Source of the DNA: Pisaster brevispinus
Lineage: Eukaryota > Echinodermata > Asteroidea > Forcipulatida > Asteriidae
Assembly: GCA_023634235.1 (NCBI GenBank)
Contig: JAMKCF010000002.1
Location: 188,501 to 252,500 of the forward strand
Length of the DNA: 64,000 bases
Direction: 5' to 3'
A program made the translations under genes and the position numbers. Shown here piece by piece: positions 20,199 to 32,570 of this stretch; the first letter of the stretch is position 1; each line of letters opens with the position of its first letter. The notes beneath the pieces were generated by a model that had not been told where the DNA came from, searched no databases, and saw nothing but the letters and a program-made list of their open reading frames with translations.

Positions 20199-21480
20199 CA
20201 TTGTACCACGGCACTCATAACTCAACTGAGTACAATTGATTTTCCTGGAAACGGTAATCAGAATGTTCAATTGATTTATAGACAATTCCTGTTCAAGGTC
20301 TGATCTACATGTACCACCAACACAATAAACTATTCCATGTTCCAGTAACTTGTCATGTGACAAGGCATCCAGTACATGATACGCACAATGTACAGCAGGC
20401 TGATACTTCATGGAGGCAACAGAGGCAACTGCCTTCATGATGCCCCTGGATTGCCTTGGTGCCTCTTGGCATGTTTCAGTACAAACTTTCACTTCTCATA
20501 AGAGTACCTGTACCCTCTACTAACATAAAATGCCATTCCCTTTATGTACAGTGTAGAAGAACAAAGTAACTGGCCCACTGTAACTGGTACATGTACTTGT
20601 GTCGGGGGTCGAGTAATCTACATCTACATTGTACATGTAGTGCAAGTTCTGGTGTTGTCAGAGTGTGGGTTCAGGTCCCGGTCATGACATTTGTGTCCTA
20701 AGAGCAAGACATTTTAATTGCTGCCGCGTCCTTTTTTTGGTACCGCTTGGACGTTCACATCGTATAGCTTCCTGTCTAATTTAATCTTGGGGTACGTTTT
20801 GTCATTGTTGAAGTTCTTCTCATTAAGATCTACATATGAACTGGCAACGCAGCCGGTACTGTAATATTCTTGTCATTATTGTAACCCTGAAGCCAAACTG
20901 AAGAGCAGGGCTTGCCAGGGTTTTCTCTCTGACGTGCTGGTAAAGTAAACAGTGTTCTCAGGACGGCTGGTATTAAAGGCTTTTTTGTGTTTGAGTTAAT
21001 GTGAATGCGCTGAAAGGCAGATGTGCTGGACCACCCTTTCCTTCACGCTCCCACTCCCATTTAACTTACAGAAGATTAAGTGTCATACAGTTCTTCGACC
21101 CTTATATTACATGCCTACAGCGTTAGAATGACATTGTTTTCTTTAAAAATGTTGGCCATTGGCCAGTCCAGAAAGATGAGGTAGATCGGATTAAATACAC
21201 GTCATCCGACATAAAGTGGTTAAGAGCTGAAAGGTTTACGCTTGTACTGAGTGGTTCTAAAGAAAGTCAGATTGTACTTTAGATACTTCTGCCAGAAATA
21301 CAGTCAAATGTACTTTGTGGAAAATTGTTTAAACCACAACCAACAAAAACAAGGCTTGAAGTATGCTCTGGGCCACTGGCCCACTGGCCAGAGTTTCAGT
21401 AATTTTTAGCATTAGGCCACAAGTCCTGCAGTCTAGTGTTTTTTCAAACTTACAAAATTGACACAATTTTGGGTTGAACA
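20199..21480. other. Intergenic, repeat fragments
   Basis: A fragment of the AGGCCTG-family at about 20395-20480 and a 5'-truncated tRNA-Leu SINE at about 20636-20735 (B box GGTTCAGGTCCCG). No gene. Confidence 0.45.
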
Positions 21481-21484
21481 AAGA

Positions 21485-21745
21485 AGAATTTAAAATGGCT
21501 TCAGATTGGCACCCTTGAACAAAGATATTGACATATAGGGAGACTGCCATCATTAGGGCCATATGTAGCTCAGTTAGTGGAGCACGGGCAAATTAATCCG
21601 GAGGTCGCAGGTTAAAATCCCGCTTTATGTCAATTTGTCTTTGCTTATCCCAAAAATATTTCAAATTTACCTAGTCAGTTTCCCATGTGGTTTACTACTT
21701 GATATTTAAAATTGAGACCTTTACTTCTAAAAATTTACACTGTCA
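21485..21745 (+). repeat. tRNA-derived SINE (second family), plus-strand copy
   Basis: A-box region TAGCTCAGTTAGTGGAGC and B box GGTTAAAATCCC at tRNA spacing. A body with TTTACCTAGTCAGTTTCCC follows. Other copies are at 22140-22330 and 43380-43660 in reverse, with body fragments at 3290-3425, 28910-29100 and 63700-63810. Confidence 0.65.
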
Positions 21746-22139
21746 AGTTCAACCTTTTCTAACAAATACTTCTGGTCCTGTAACTTCTGGTCCAGTAAAA
21801 CATTCTGAGTTCTAGTGGAGATTTTCTTCAAAATCAAGCTTTGAAAAAAAAAAACCCAACCAAACACACCTCAAGTTGTCAGTTTTCTTGAAAATGTAAT
21901 TTGTCAGGGGGATTTTAACAAGTAGGCAAAATTTTATTATTTTTTCCTGTGGGAAAAAACCCTGATTGTTATAATGATTAGAGTTACATCTGTACATTGT
22001 ACTTTAGACTCTTTCAAAAACCAGTGTTTTTCTTGTACATCCTCGATCAATCAATTTTACTATTAATTGAGCTTCTCCAAGCCTTGCATTGCACCAAAAA
22101 TCGACCTCAATTTGGGGCCAATAGGAACAAACTTACATA

Positions 22140-22330
22140 CATTACATAAGGTTTTGAACCTGTGAACTTTACAGATTATCGTACTGGGTGCTTTACCAAC
22201 TGAGCTACAGCATAGCTAGCCCTAACTTGCCTAATGTTGGTGGTCTTCCTATTTTGTCAATATCATTGTAAGGGGGGGGGGTTGCCAGTCAGAAGCCATT
22301 TAACCTTAAATTGCTGCATAACCAGGGATC
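22140..22330 (-). repeat. tRNA-derived SINE (second family), minus-strand copy
   Basis: In reverse complement, GTAGCTCAGTTGGTAAAGCA and GGTTCAAAAC form A- and B-box-like blocks. The preceding module contains GGCAACCCCCCCC and GCTTCTGACTGGC. Confidence 0.6.
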
Positions 22331-22987
22331 ACACCCGAGTTTACAATACAATCTGGGAAGCAGCAGGACAGTGATCACCTTAAAAATCTATTTCTGTACA
22401 TAAACAAGACCCACCCCGCATTAAAAAGACTTTACGAGGGATGACAACATCTGGAACTTCGCCAAATCATCATTTTCCTCCCTGTCTTACCCGTCATTTT
22501 CTAAACCTTAACAGCCGTTCGGGAGAGAATAAATTACCAAGTCCCACACCCCAAGCATTCTTAGCTCTTAGATGCGTGTAGTCTGTTCTGGCTGAACAGA
22601 TTACTGAAATTGATGAAAATTACATTTGGTTTTTGTCTAACCAGTATGTGACCTTTACAGCGAGTACTACGTGTGCCATGGGATGTCAATATGTAACCTC
22701 GGGTCAGATCTTTACGCCCTCTGATTTTTATCTCAAAATTTGTGCGATCCTTTGTGACACCGAGGTGCAAAATGCATAATGCTGATCTCAAAATGTTTTT
22801 ATACAATGAGATCAAGTTTCCAAAGTGTATTAATAGATCGAGGATGCTAATCCTCAGATATGCTGTTAAAATGAGAAAACAAGAACCCAACTGTTTAGTT
22901 TGCACAATTCATACTAAAACACAGTGCTAACATATTTGTAGCATTTTTATGGTGCCTTCTACATTCTACATCTTGAAAGTCATGTAA

Positions 22988-23357
22988 CAGGGCTCAAATT
23001 TGGGAGGAAAATACACAAGACCGCAGGGCTTGTAGCTGAAAATGTTTGCTGTTTCAAAGCAGAATTTGTTTTACAGGAACAGAATCTGGTGAAAAGAAAC
23101 TGACACAGTTTAGAGTATCAAACTGTTTTTATTTGAACTAGCACAAGAGAAGATGTATCTCATAATTACTTTCTTTACTTCTTTACTCAACAACGTTGAA
23201 AGTTATTAAATCATACTCAAAAGCAACGCTTGAAAAATGTTTTTGCTTGTATTCTGTAAAGGTATTTATTAAATTGTAAAGCACAAGACCTCCGGATATG
23301 TCCAGTCTTGAGTTTACTGGCTGAAGACTAAAATCACTGTCCTCTGTCCTGCAGCCC
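22988..23357 (-). mobile_element. CAGGGCT-ended short inverted-repeat element, reverse copy
   Basis: Starts CAGGGCTCAAATTTGGG. Its far end, in reverse complement, reads CAAGACTGGACATATCCGG and CAGTGATTTTAG, as in the copies at 4458 and 49896. Confidence 0.55.
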
Positions 23358-25100
23358 AGTGTAAATGTTGTGTGTTATTGCATTGTGCAATATAGGAACA
23401 GCAAATTAGTTCGTGTTCTGAGGGTCTGCAGATATCAAATATTTAAACAAAATAGTTTTTTGAGGAAAAATGTTTAAAAAAATATCTCGGGTGGGCATGG
23501 AGGGTAGCTGTTTTTTTCTTCAGTATATGACCCTAGAGATTTGTAAACATAGGCATTGAGGTCAAGTATTCAAACAGCTGAACAGGCTTGGAGCAGTTTG
23601 CCAGACAAGTGAAATTTGTCCTGTTTCTTCGCATTGATATGAAGATAGACTAGATACAAAAATTGAAAATATTTCATTAAAGCTTTAATTAGTTAATAAC
23701 TAATTAGTGATTTCGTTGGGTCAGCTACAGCAGGGCTGCCGACCTGCAGGGTTTTAAAATATCATTTACAAGTATTTTCATCAGTGTTTGCAGCAGTCAT
23801 ACAGTCCTTGAATTTCATCTTTGAGAAGGTGCAAGGCCTTCCATTTTCCAAGGGGCACCTCCCATTAGAAAATCCTAAAATCTGTAGGAAACTTTTGAAG
23901 GGGCAACATGGCCAAGACTAGGGGCAATGGAGGCTAAGACAAGGGCATTAGAATCCAAGACCAGTGCAATAGAGGTCAAGGCCTCAAGGGGCATTAATTT
24001 GAAACATTCGGATGGACACAATTTTACCAAGAAAAAATGCTAACAACCATGCAATAAGCCAAAAGGCAATAAACATACGGAATATTCTCAAATTAAAAAA
24101 AATCTGTTTCAAGTTTTCAACATCATGCATCCATTCTCAACCATATAAAACAGCGTACCCAACACAATGCTCTAGTTCTGATTTCAAATTTCTATGTGTA
24201 ACCCATTCCTCTACCTAAGAATTTGTTTACCCATGCAATTGATTTCATACTCTCACAGTTTGCCACAGTACATCATATCTACAATATCAACTATTGATAT
24301 CGCTAATAGATGATGTACACAGCGAGGAGTCGTCATCGTCAATCTATTCCAGGCATTCACGTCACGATCCCCGGTCAGGGCTGATTGGCCCTAAACGTAG
24401 ACTGGCATCACTGCTAATCTGGTGAAATGACAAATTAACAACATTCAATGGAACGTTGCTCATCATGTTCAATCCAGTAATGAGGTTGGAAAATCGATCG
24501 GCAGAGAGACTTGATGAAAGAACCAAGGCTGCTTTAAAGAAATTATGGGAAGCCATGGTAAATGATTGCTTTCTGCCGTAGTAGTTTAGTACATGTATAA
24601 ATCTGTGAAGCTATTGTTAACTATTCAAATGTGTAGGCATTGTAAATACTTGCTTGCTGCCATATTGTGTTCCAGTGAATCAGGGAATCTACATAAAAAT
24701 ACATGTTAGGCCTACATGTAAGTCACGTTTTGATGTTATTACAGACTGTTTTACATGTATTAATAAATCCGTTAGTAGATCATTTGATGACTGATTTCTT
24801 TGCTCAATATTTATTGAATATAAAAATCCTAACTCCCATGAGTGATTTATTAGGATCCTTCCTCAAAAACCAACGCCATGGTAACTCAGCACCCAAACTG
24901 TTGGACTGTGATGATGTTGTGCCTGATCCCATGTACAGCACAATCAGTGTAGCTTAGAGCAGTCCTCAGTCCAACAGAATCAATCAAAACATGCATGGTT
25001 TTTGAAGGGTTGTCTGGTCAGAGGATTGAGGACTGGGGCCCAAATAAATCACTGGGCCAGGAATACCTTGGAGGGCCTCCATGGGTATACCATCTAAATA
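23358..25100. other. Intergenic, no supported gene
   Basis: An AGGCCTG-family fragment at 23810-23995. An open frame at 24426-24557 ends EAM before a GTAAAT donor-like site but has no convincing acceptor. A block at 24840-24920 (CACCCAAACTGTTGGACTGT) matches 18450-18530. Confidence 0.4.
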
Positions 25101-25103
25101 CTG

Positions 25104-25169
25104 TCTTTGTTTGTTTGTTTGTTTGTTTGTTTGTTGGGGTGTTTGTTTGTTTGTTTGTTTGTTTGTTTA
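25104..25169 (+). repeat. (GTTT)n microsatellite
   Basis: Two runs of GTTT repeats separated by TGGGGT. Confidence 0.95.
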
Positions 25170-25194
25170 GATGATTTTCCCAACAATGGAGTTT

Positions 25195-25410
25195 CACAAA
25201 CTCCCTGAGGGGATAATGCCAAGATGGCAACAGCCAATCTCTCTCATGCAAACATTAGGAATTGCACAAATCAATAAATTGTGATTTAGTAACTACAATA
25301 AACGACAATACTTATTGTAATCATTGTGAAATCAGCGGTTTTACTTGGCTGTATTTGAACCCACAACCTTGTGATTGCAAGTTCTAACTGCTTGACCACG
25401 GTGTTGAGTG
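25195..25410 (-). repeat. tRNA-derived SINE (third family), copy 1
   Basis: In reverse complement it carries the block CAAGGTTGTGGGTTCAAATA (B box) and body sequence CCAATCTCTCTCATGCAAAC, shared with 37085-37290. Confidence 0.6.
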
Positions 25411-28400
25411 ACCGTAGAGTAGAGAGTAGTGGAAGATTGAGATTTGGGAGTGTCGGGTTGTCCACATAGTGTATTTTCTCGTTGGACTAGAACATGTATT
25501 ACACTGTGAGTGTGAGCGTGTCATGTCTGCTCATCAAGAAGGGAAACTTTGAGATGTAAAAAAGCATTGAAACAAGCACAAAGCCAAAATAACAGAAATC
25601 TGAACATATTAAATGCACCGCTGCATTCTTCATATTGCTGAACAATACGTATAATGTAGTAGGCCTCCCTTAGCATTTTGTCCTTCTACCATGTCTACAA
25701 TACATTACAGACAGACGACTTTTAGACTGGACTCCTACTTTGTGTTTACATACATGGATTAGCTACATTGTAGCATTGTCTGCTATTGTTATTTTTACAC
25801 TGAACCTCATGACCTTATGACTGTTAGTGTTCTAAGAATGATGTTGACTGTGTCTGTGCTATGCACAGACATGATATTCAGGTTAGGGCCCTACATACAT
25901 GTATCCTTGTCATTAAAAAAGTAAGTTGCATGGCCCATTTTCACTGCAAGAAATTTCATTTTAAAGAGGGGCTCCAAGGTCAAATTGAGTTTTGTGATGC
26001 ACTAATGAAAGTGGGGAAAAATCACATGTATCTGCCTGCACAGTAAAATGGTGTAAAAAGTCATTTTATTTGATACTTTTTCAGAGCTACATTTGAAACA
26101 TGATACCATTTGAGAGAAGGGTTTGAAACAAGCCTGTAAATGCCTACATTAGTAAATAAAGGTACACAACCAGGCATGATAGTCACAGCTCTGTTGGCAA
26201 AGGGAGTGAAAGGCAAAGTCTGCATCATGGGTACCATGCAATGTACCATGTACAAATTATGTACTTTGTACAGCAAACACATGTACTGATCAATCTCTGT
26301 CTTTTCATTTATCCATCATGTCCATGATACATGTCAATGATACATGTAGATCTCTGGAATCTGGAATTAGCCCGTCCAATAATGTTGGTGGGCCGGCGCC
26401 TTAGAGTTGCACTCCAGGCAGATGCAGAAACGCTATGCATCATGCCACCATCAGACCCATACGAAAAGGCACGATGCTCAGGAACCTCATTTTGCCAACC
26501 AGTAGTGTTTGTGTACATTCGAGATGTGCTATTTGCATCATGGGAAGGTTCGATTGAAACTTGGTATTGAGACTTGTGTCCCACTACGCATAAATCCAAT
26601 GCACATCGTATAGTTTGTGTAATGCACTGCAGTACATGCCTGTACAACATGATTTTAAAATAACATTTTAATAGAATAAAATGTCTGACACAACTTACAA
26701 ACTGCTGAATTCGTAAACTTTAATCACTAATGAAAACAAGAAATTCATCTCAGAGACGCCACAGGGATTTCATTTCCAAAGTGTCTGCAATCACCACCAA
26801 GGACTACAATCTTCGTCAACAATTTTACTTGTCTTTAAGTGTGCTGCTCTCGAGGTCTCTTTTTCTTTTGTATCGGGGTAAGGAAAGGGGGGGGGTTGGG
26901 TGGAAGGATGTTCCTCTGCTGGGCTGGAACCCAACACCGTTTCATAATAAGTGTTGTATGTTCGTCATGTTCAATCTTAGCGCGGTGCTTTGATTGGTCA
27001 TCCAGTGCATACCTGATACGAACCTGCCAAGAACCATTAACTAAATTGTCTTGGCATCGAGGTGTTGAGTTGCATCACAAAGCCTGCAAGGTCTTCCTCT
27101 ACGTGTGTATTTGAAACTTGATTAATTTAAGGCTGCAACTAGCACACACACACACACGTACAGACACAAAAGGCTCCGACTTGAGCTACATTCATGTCTG
27201 TTCTCTTTAAAGGTGTGTTGCCTGCCTGATACATGTACTTCATGGAGGCAATTAGGGCAATTGCCCCCATGGGCATTGCCTTGCTGCCCCTTGAAATGCT
27301 CCGATACAACTTTTGATTTCTCTTATTACAATAGACTTACTCTTTGCCAAGGTAAAACTGCATTGCCCTTGCCAGGGCAATGTGTACAATCAGGCCTGTT
27401 GTTGGTCAAAGTTTGCAGTTTGTAGACCATAAACACGTTTTAGTTTAAGGTTGGCTCATACTCCCAAATGTTTTGTGTGGCATTTCTATGTGAAAGTCTC
27501 CTTGTTATAAAGATGGTAATGGTAGTGAGCATCCTGGGAAATTATTTCTTCTGAAAATGCCCCCGTTGATTAGAAATCTGTAACAGTCCAAAAATTTGAT
27601 TCTCATTTTTGAGACTGAAATTTTCCTGATGTCCGTTTGTGAATACTGTGGTCAGAGATGCAGTTAGTACCCACTGTCGCCTCACTAAACTTGGATGGAT
27701 TCAACATTCTTGATGAAAATACTGTAACAGTTTTTTTGCTGTTTTCTCAACAAGTAGGCAATGTATTCAGCTGAAACTTCCACAGGTCACTTTTTGGTAT
27801 CTTTTTTGATTTTTTCCCTATAAATCAACATTAGGTTGACGGAAACAATCTATGAACCTGCCTTTAATTACTTGTCAAAATTACTTTCGACTTTCGCAAA
27901 AATAGGTCAACCCTCTGAGAAAGACCCTTTATTCCAACATTTATTCCAACATTATTCTAAAACTGGTCTCTAAGGGTTTCAATTAAGAAATCATTGACCT
28001 TACAAATTACATGCGATTTATAAAACCAAAAACTTTCTTTCATTGTTTTCTTGTTTAATGAAGTGTTTTGATTAACTGTTTTCTGCTGAGTACATGTACA
28101 TGGAGAAAATTGTTGCACATATTTTCCACTGCAATTTTCAGCCTTCCCTTTAAAGTAAGAATGATGCACGCATGCGGTCACTACACATGTACGGTGTAGT
28201 GTTCCCTTCATCTTTCAGGCCCTGGGACGTTTCTTATATTAGAGACTCTTTTTTTTTCTTTCTTCGGAGCTTTGCAGGAATTGATTTTAATCTTTCAATG
28301 AGTAGATCACGATCGCTCTACAACCCCCCCCCCCTTATACATCTACGTCAGTACAACTCATTGGGCGATTGTTTTACATGCATCTTTAGAATCTGACGTA

Positions 28401-31400
28401 GTATACTCAGGAATGTTCCAGAGGTATTCTGATGGGTAGGCAGGCAGATCTCTTGAGAGTGTCAAGATAGGGAGTTGAAGACAGTAAAGTTTGCTGTCAC
28501 GCTTGCTAAAAATACTTACATTTTAAGTGCAAACTATTGATTGGTGGGTTACTTAAAAAAACAATACATACAAAATACATATAATACAAATTATTTTCTT
28601 AAAAAGTCATCGGGCTCAGGCATACTTTGATTTGCCAGGATATATTTTATAAGTGTCCATCTGCCTCCATTTCCAAACATTCTTCAAAGATAAATGCACC
28701 ATCAACAGGAGTTGTAACCTTAGCGTGTCAATGACCCCCCAGTTTCCATTCATGAAAATACATCCTGTAAATTGTAAGCTGGATATATTTGGTCATTCAC
28801 CCTCTGTCAGTCATCCTGGGTAATGATCATCTAGAATTTGACAACTTTTTGCACCTCGTTCCCCCTAAAAAAAAAGAGAAGTAATTTAGCCTTCCAGAAA
28901 GACTCTGCAAGAGTCATATTTACTCAGTCGGTTTAACTTGTAGTTTATTACTTGATATTTGGAATAAAAAGTCACATCCCCTTAAGGTGATCCTTCTGTT
29001 GCTGCTTCCAGGTTGTATCGTAAACTTGGGTTTAATCCCTGGCTATACGGCAGTTACAGGTTGAAGGGCTTCTGACTGGCACCTCTGAACAAAGACTACA
29101 AAACTACAACAAAACTACAAAACCCATGTACATTGTACACTGTATGCAACCAACAATGAAACACTCCTCTTCCACTGTGTTCCTTTCCCAAGTGATCTGC
29201 TGCCCCCCCCCCCCCATGCATTCCCTGGCTTAGCATCTCATCCCATAAGATGCACTGAGAGTCTGCTTCCTATTTTTATTTAAGAAACTTCCCAGTCTTG
29301 AGCTATATGTATACACACACAGCAGTCTCCAAGCTGAGTCTAAGTGTAGTATGCAAATTTATCTGTTGGCTATTACTCTGCCAGAGGCGCTTTATTTTTA
29401 AAATGAATTTCCTGACACCCGTAACGTTCACCCGTAACGTTACCCTTGAGTGTTTAATGTGTATTTTATTTTGGGTACGGGTGCTCTCCAGGCGCCACTT
29501 GATATTTGTCTTGAGCACGTTCAATCAAAAGCGGTTGTGATATGAATGGCGCTCATTAACGTTGGTCGACAGCCGCAGTGTATGCAAAGTCAATGCATGT
29601 GCAAATTCGCAAGTTTTATGACGAGATGACATTGGCGGCTGTCATGCATGGGATCTTATATGACAATTGAGTGGTAATTTTTATCATCACCTGGGCAAAA
29701 TTCCCCCTAGAAGTGTTTTTCAATTGCTTATTTTCAATTGCTTATTTTCAGTTGCTTGAAACAATGAGTGGTGTATTTTTATGTGATTACAAGTGTGTAT
29801 AGTTTAGGGCCGTTCTCAGATAAGCTGCTGTGGGAAAAAAGGTTGGGTCATAGATTTGTGTGGTGTTTTTTTTTCAGGGTGTTGCCGATTTATAGGTTAA
29901 ATTATAAAGAAAGCCACAATAAAAAAAACATGTGAAAGTTTCAGCTGAATATAGTGTCTACTTGTTGAGAAAACAAAAAACTGACACGGTATTTTCACAA
30001 GAACATCGAGTCCTTTGTTAAGCGAGGTACCAATCGCATTTCTTGCCGCAGCATTCGCAAACGGACACCTGGGATTGAGAAATCTGAAAAGTGATTCATG
30101 TATGAATTGTTTCTTAGATTCAAATGTTTTTGGCTGAAAAATTATCCAAACCATATTACTTTGAAGGGAATCCTTTCTCAAAATAGTTGATACTATCATG
30201 GGCTACATGTACAGTACTTCTCACCAAGTAAGTTTTTATGGTCATTAATGTTCGGGGTATTTACCAATCTATGACCCTACCTAAAACATGCATTGATTTG
30301 AAGCATTAGGCTGCCCTTAGCAACACCCTTAGAAAAATCTGTACCCAAGTCAGAAACAGGCCTCGATTTCTGATATATTCCAAACTTCAAATGTTATTTA
30401 AATTTAAGGCCTTTTGTGATAGAGCTCCACTCTCCCTCATTTCAAAAGAAAAATGGGTGGGGGGGGGGGAGATGAATAGGAAAACTCATTAAAAAACTTT
30501 TTTTTTCTTTGGACGTTTTTACAATTACAATTTTGAGCATTTAGTCAGTGATGACTCTCAACCCTGTTTTCTACACTATCTGGACCTTGCGTAGACTAGA
30601 TCTGCATAATGTTATATTGCCACAGTGGGTGTCCATACATGTACTGATTCAGGCAGCTTCAGGAATTTTTTTTTTATATTTCCCTTCCATAAAAAATTGT
30701 GTGGCTGGCCACTGACTTTGGACACAAGTGGGATGAGCATTTCATGTACAGATGAAAGGGCCAATATTGGCATTCTTCCAAGCTCCTGGACTCTAGGTCG
30801 AGTCTGTGACTCACGTGACATCCCTTGTTTTTTACCGATCGTCCCTAAGGTCACACTAAAATGCATGCAGGTGATCAAGTACAAAACAAAAAAAGGCTGT
30901 TTTGATATTTTCTACAAAGTGTGAACTTGTGAGGAAGGTTTTAACTTTGCACTACCGTCAACATTTAGAGTTATCATTTAATAAAGTTCCTTTACCTGAG
31001 GGGCCTTTGGTCATTACACCTTGAAATGTGAGCCGGTGTCCCTAGTGTACTGCCTCCCTCTGGCCCAGAGATGTTTAGGTTCCATTAAAAACCTTTTAGG
31101 CATTTCATATTTGATCTGCCGCCTTGGTTTTCAATATTTGGCAGCTTCAGGACCGGAGACGGTGTCCATTGATTTCCAAAAACTTGTGCGAGACTTCAAC
31201 AACTCGGCTTACCAAAACACCACAGCAACTGTCAAGCTACATTTACTTGTAAAAGAATTGTGAAATACACGTGTTCTACTAATTAGTTTCATAAATTATA
31301 TACCCCGTGCAATGTACAGTAAAGGTATGTGTACCAGACAAATTACATTGGTCCAAGCAGTGCAAATTTACAAATTGCTAAATTGCAGCGCCACAAACTG

Positions 31401-31915
31401 ATAATTGGTGATATTGCATTTCAGTTTCTTCAGCCACATGGCAGTTTGCAATAATTGGTTGGATAATTTATCTAATAATATGTCAAAATGTCATGAAAGC
31501 AAATGGTAATTGGAGAGTAAAATATGTTATGACTTGTTTATTTAAAACCATAGCTACTGTCTGTGCCAAATGATTGCAGTCATTACTGCATCATTGATGT
31601 AATTTTATAAATGGACGGTGACTGAAACGTAATAAATATATGTTTTTAAATTTTAAACTAATCTTATTTACTCCTAGGGTAGATGGAAATATTAAGAATC
31701 AAAGGAGGATACTGTTCCCTAAAGCTCCTTGGAATCTATTATAAGTCAGCAGTGGTTATCAAATGATGGATCCAAAGATATGTATCCCAGCTTTAGTTTT
31801 GTTGTCAGCAGTGATTCTCAGCCCTGCTTTTGTCAATAATGCCAATAACGTTTAAATGCCCTTTTTGAGTCAAATCCCCCAAAACAGAATTGTTTGATTT
31901 TCTTAAGAAATGAAC
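25411..31915. other. Intergenic, no supported gene
   Basis: 6.5 kb with only short chance ORFs. It contains an AGGCCTG-family fragment (27225-27405), body fragments of the second SINE family (28910-29100), inverted partial repeats at 27720-27800 and 29910-29980, and poly-C runs near 28326 and 29203. A GC-richer patch at 26340-26570 is open on both strands but unrecognised. Confidence 0.4.
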
Positions 31916-31916
31916 A

Positions 31917-31920
31917 CTAC

Positions 31921-32007
<87 letters not shown>

Positions 32008-32035
32008 AATATTAATAGTAAAATAAATAAATAAA
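31917..32035 (+). repeat. (AAT)n microsatellite
   Basis: About 85 bp of nearly pure AATAAT repeats, decaying into AAATAAAT. Confidence 0.95.
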
Positions 32036-32119
32036 ATAAGTGAATAAATAAATGAATAAGTAAACATTGGTTTTCATCTGAGAGTGAATTTCATATTGAC
32101 CCAGTTTACCTGATAACAT

Positions 32120-32362
32120 CATCATCACAACTGCACAAGGATAGGCGATGGATCGTTCGGTATGTCCGGGATGGACCAACTCTCTGGAACCAGTTACCAC
32201 CGACCCTAAGATCCTCACTAACAGTTGATGCTTTCAAGCGCAATCTCAAAACCTGATTATTCTAGTTTGTTCACATTGCTGATGTTGTTCTTGTTTGCTT
32301 GTGAAGCACAATGATCATATCTGGAATTGCGCTAAGAGCTGTTATTATTATTATTATTATTT
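32120..32362 (+). mobile_element. LINE 3'-end remnant (CR1/L2-like)
   Basis: A short frame reads DGPTLWNQLPPTLRSS, then DAFKRNLKT and a stop (TGA at 32254-32256). This is the familiar C-terminal tail of non-LTR retrotransposon polyproteins (LWN.LP..LR....FK..LK). It ends in a (TTA)n tail, typical of 5'-truncated CR1/L2-type copies. No reverse transcriptase domain remains. Confidence 0.65.
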
Positions 32363-32484
32363 AAAACGCTCCTAGTTGGGCCAATGAGGGAGTCACTGTC
32401 CCTGTATGTAGTGCACATTTTAGGCAATGCAGTGTTAACACATTCACAAGTTGACTCCCACAATGGTGAGTGTGGTTTACATCA

Positions 32485-32570
32485 GAAATACATGCACTGT
32501 CAAAGGTCAAAGGTCAAAATAATATGGAAATACATGCACTGTCAAAGGTCAAAATAATATGGAATTCCTC
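32485..32570 (+). repeat. Direct duplication with a DR1 nuclear-receptor-like site
   Basis: GAAATACATGCACTGTCAAA is repeated about 43 bp apart. The first copy has AGGTCA-A-AGGTCA at 32504-32516, an exact DR1 arrangement. Function is not shown. Confidence 0.5.

Noticed and set aside
20001..20492. 163-codon minus-strand ORF
   Set aside because: It spans the right end of the inverted-repeat element and flanking SINE pieces, so it cannot be one old gene.
26309..26650. 113-codon minus-strand ORF and overlapping plus-strand ORF
   Set aside because: Both strands are open, reflecting composition. No splice sites or recognised motif.
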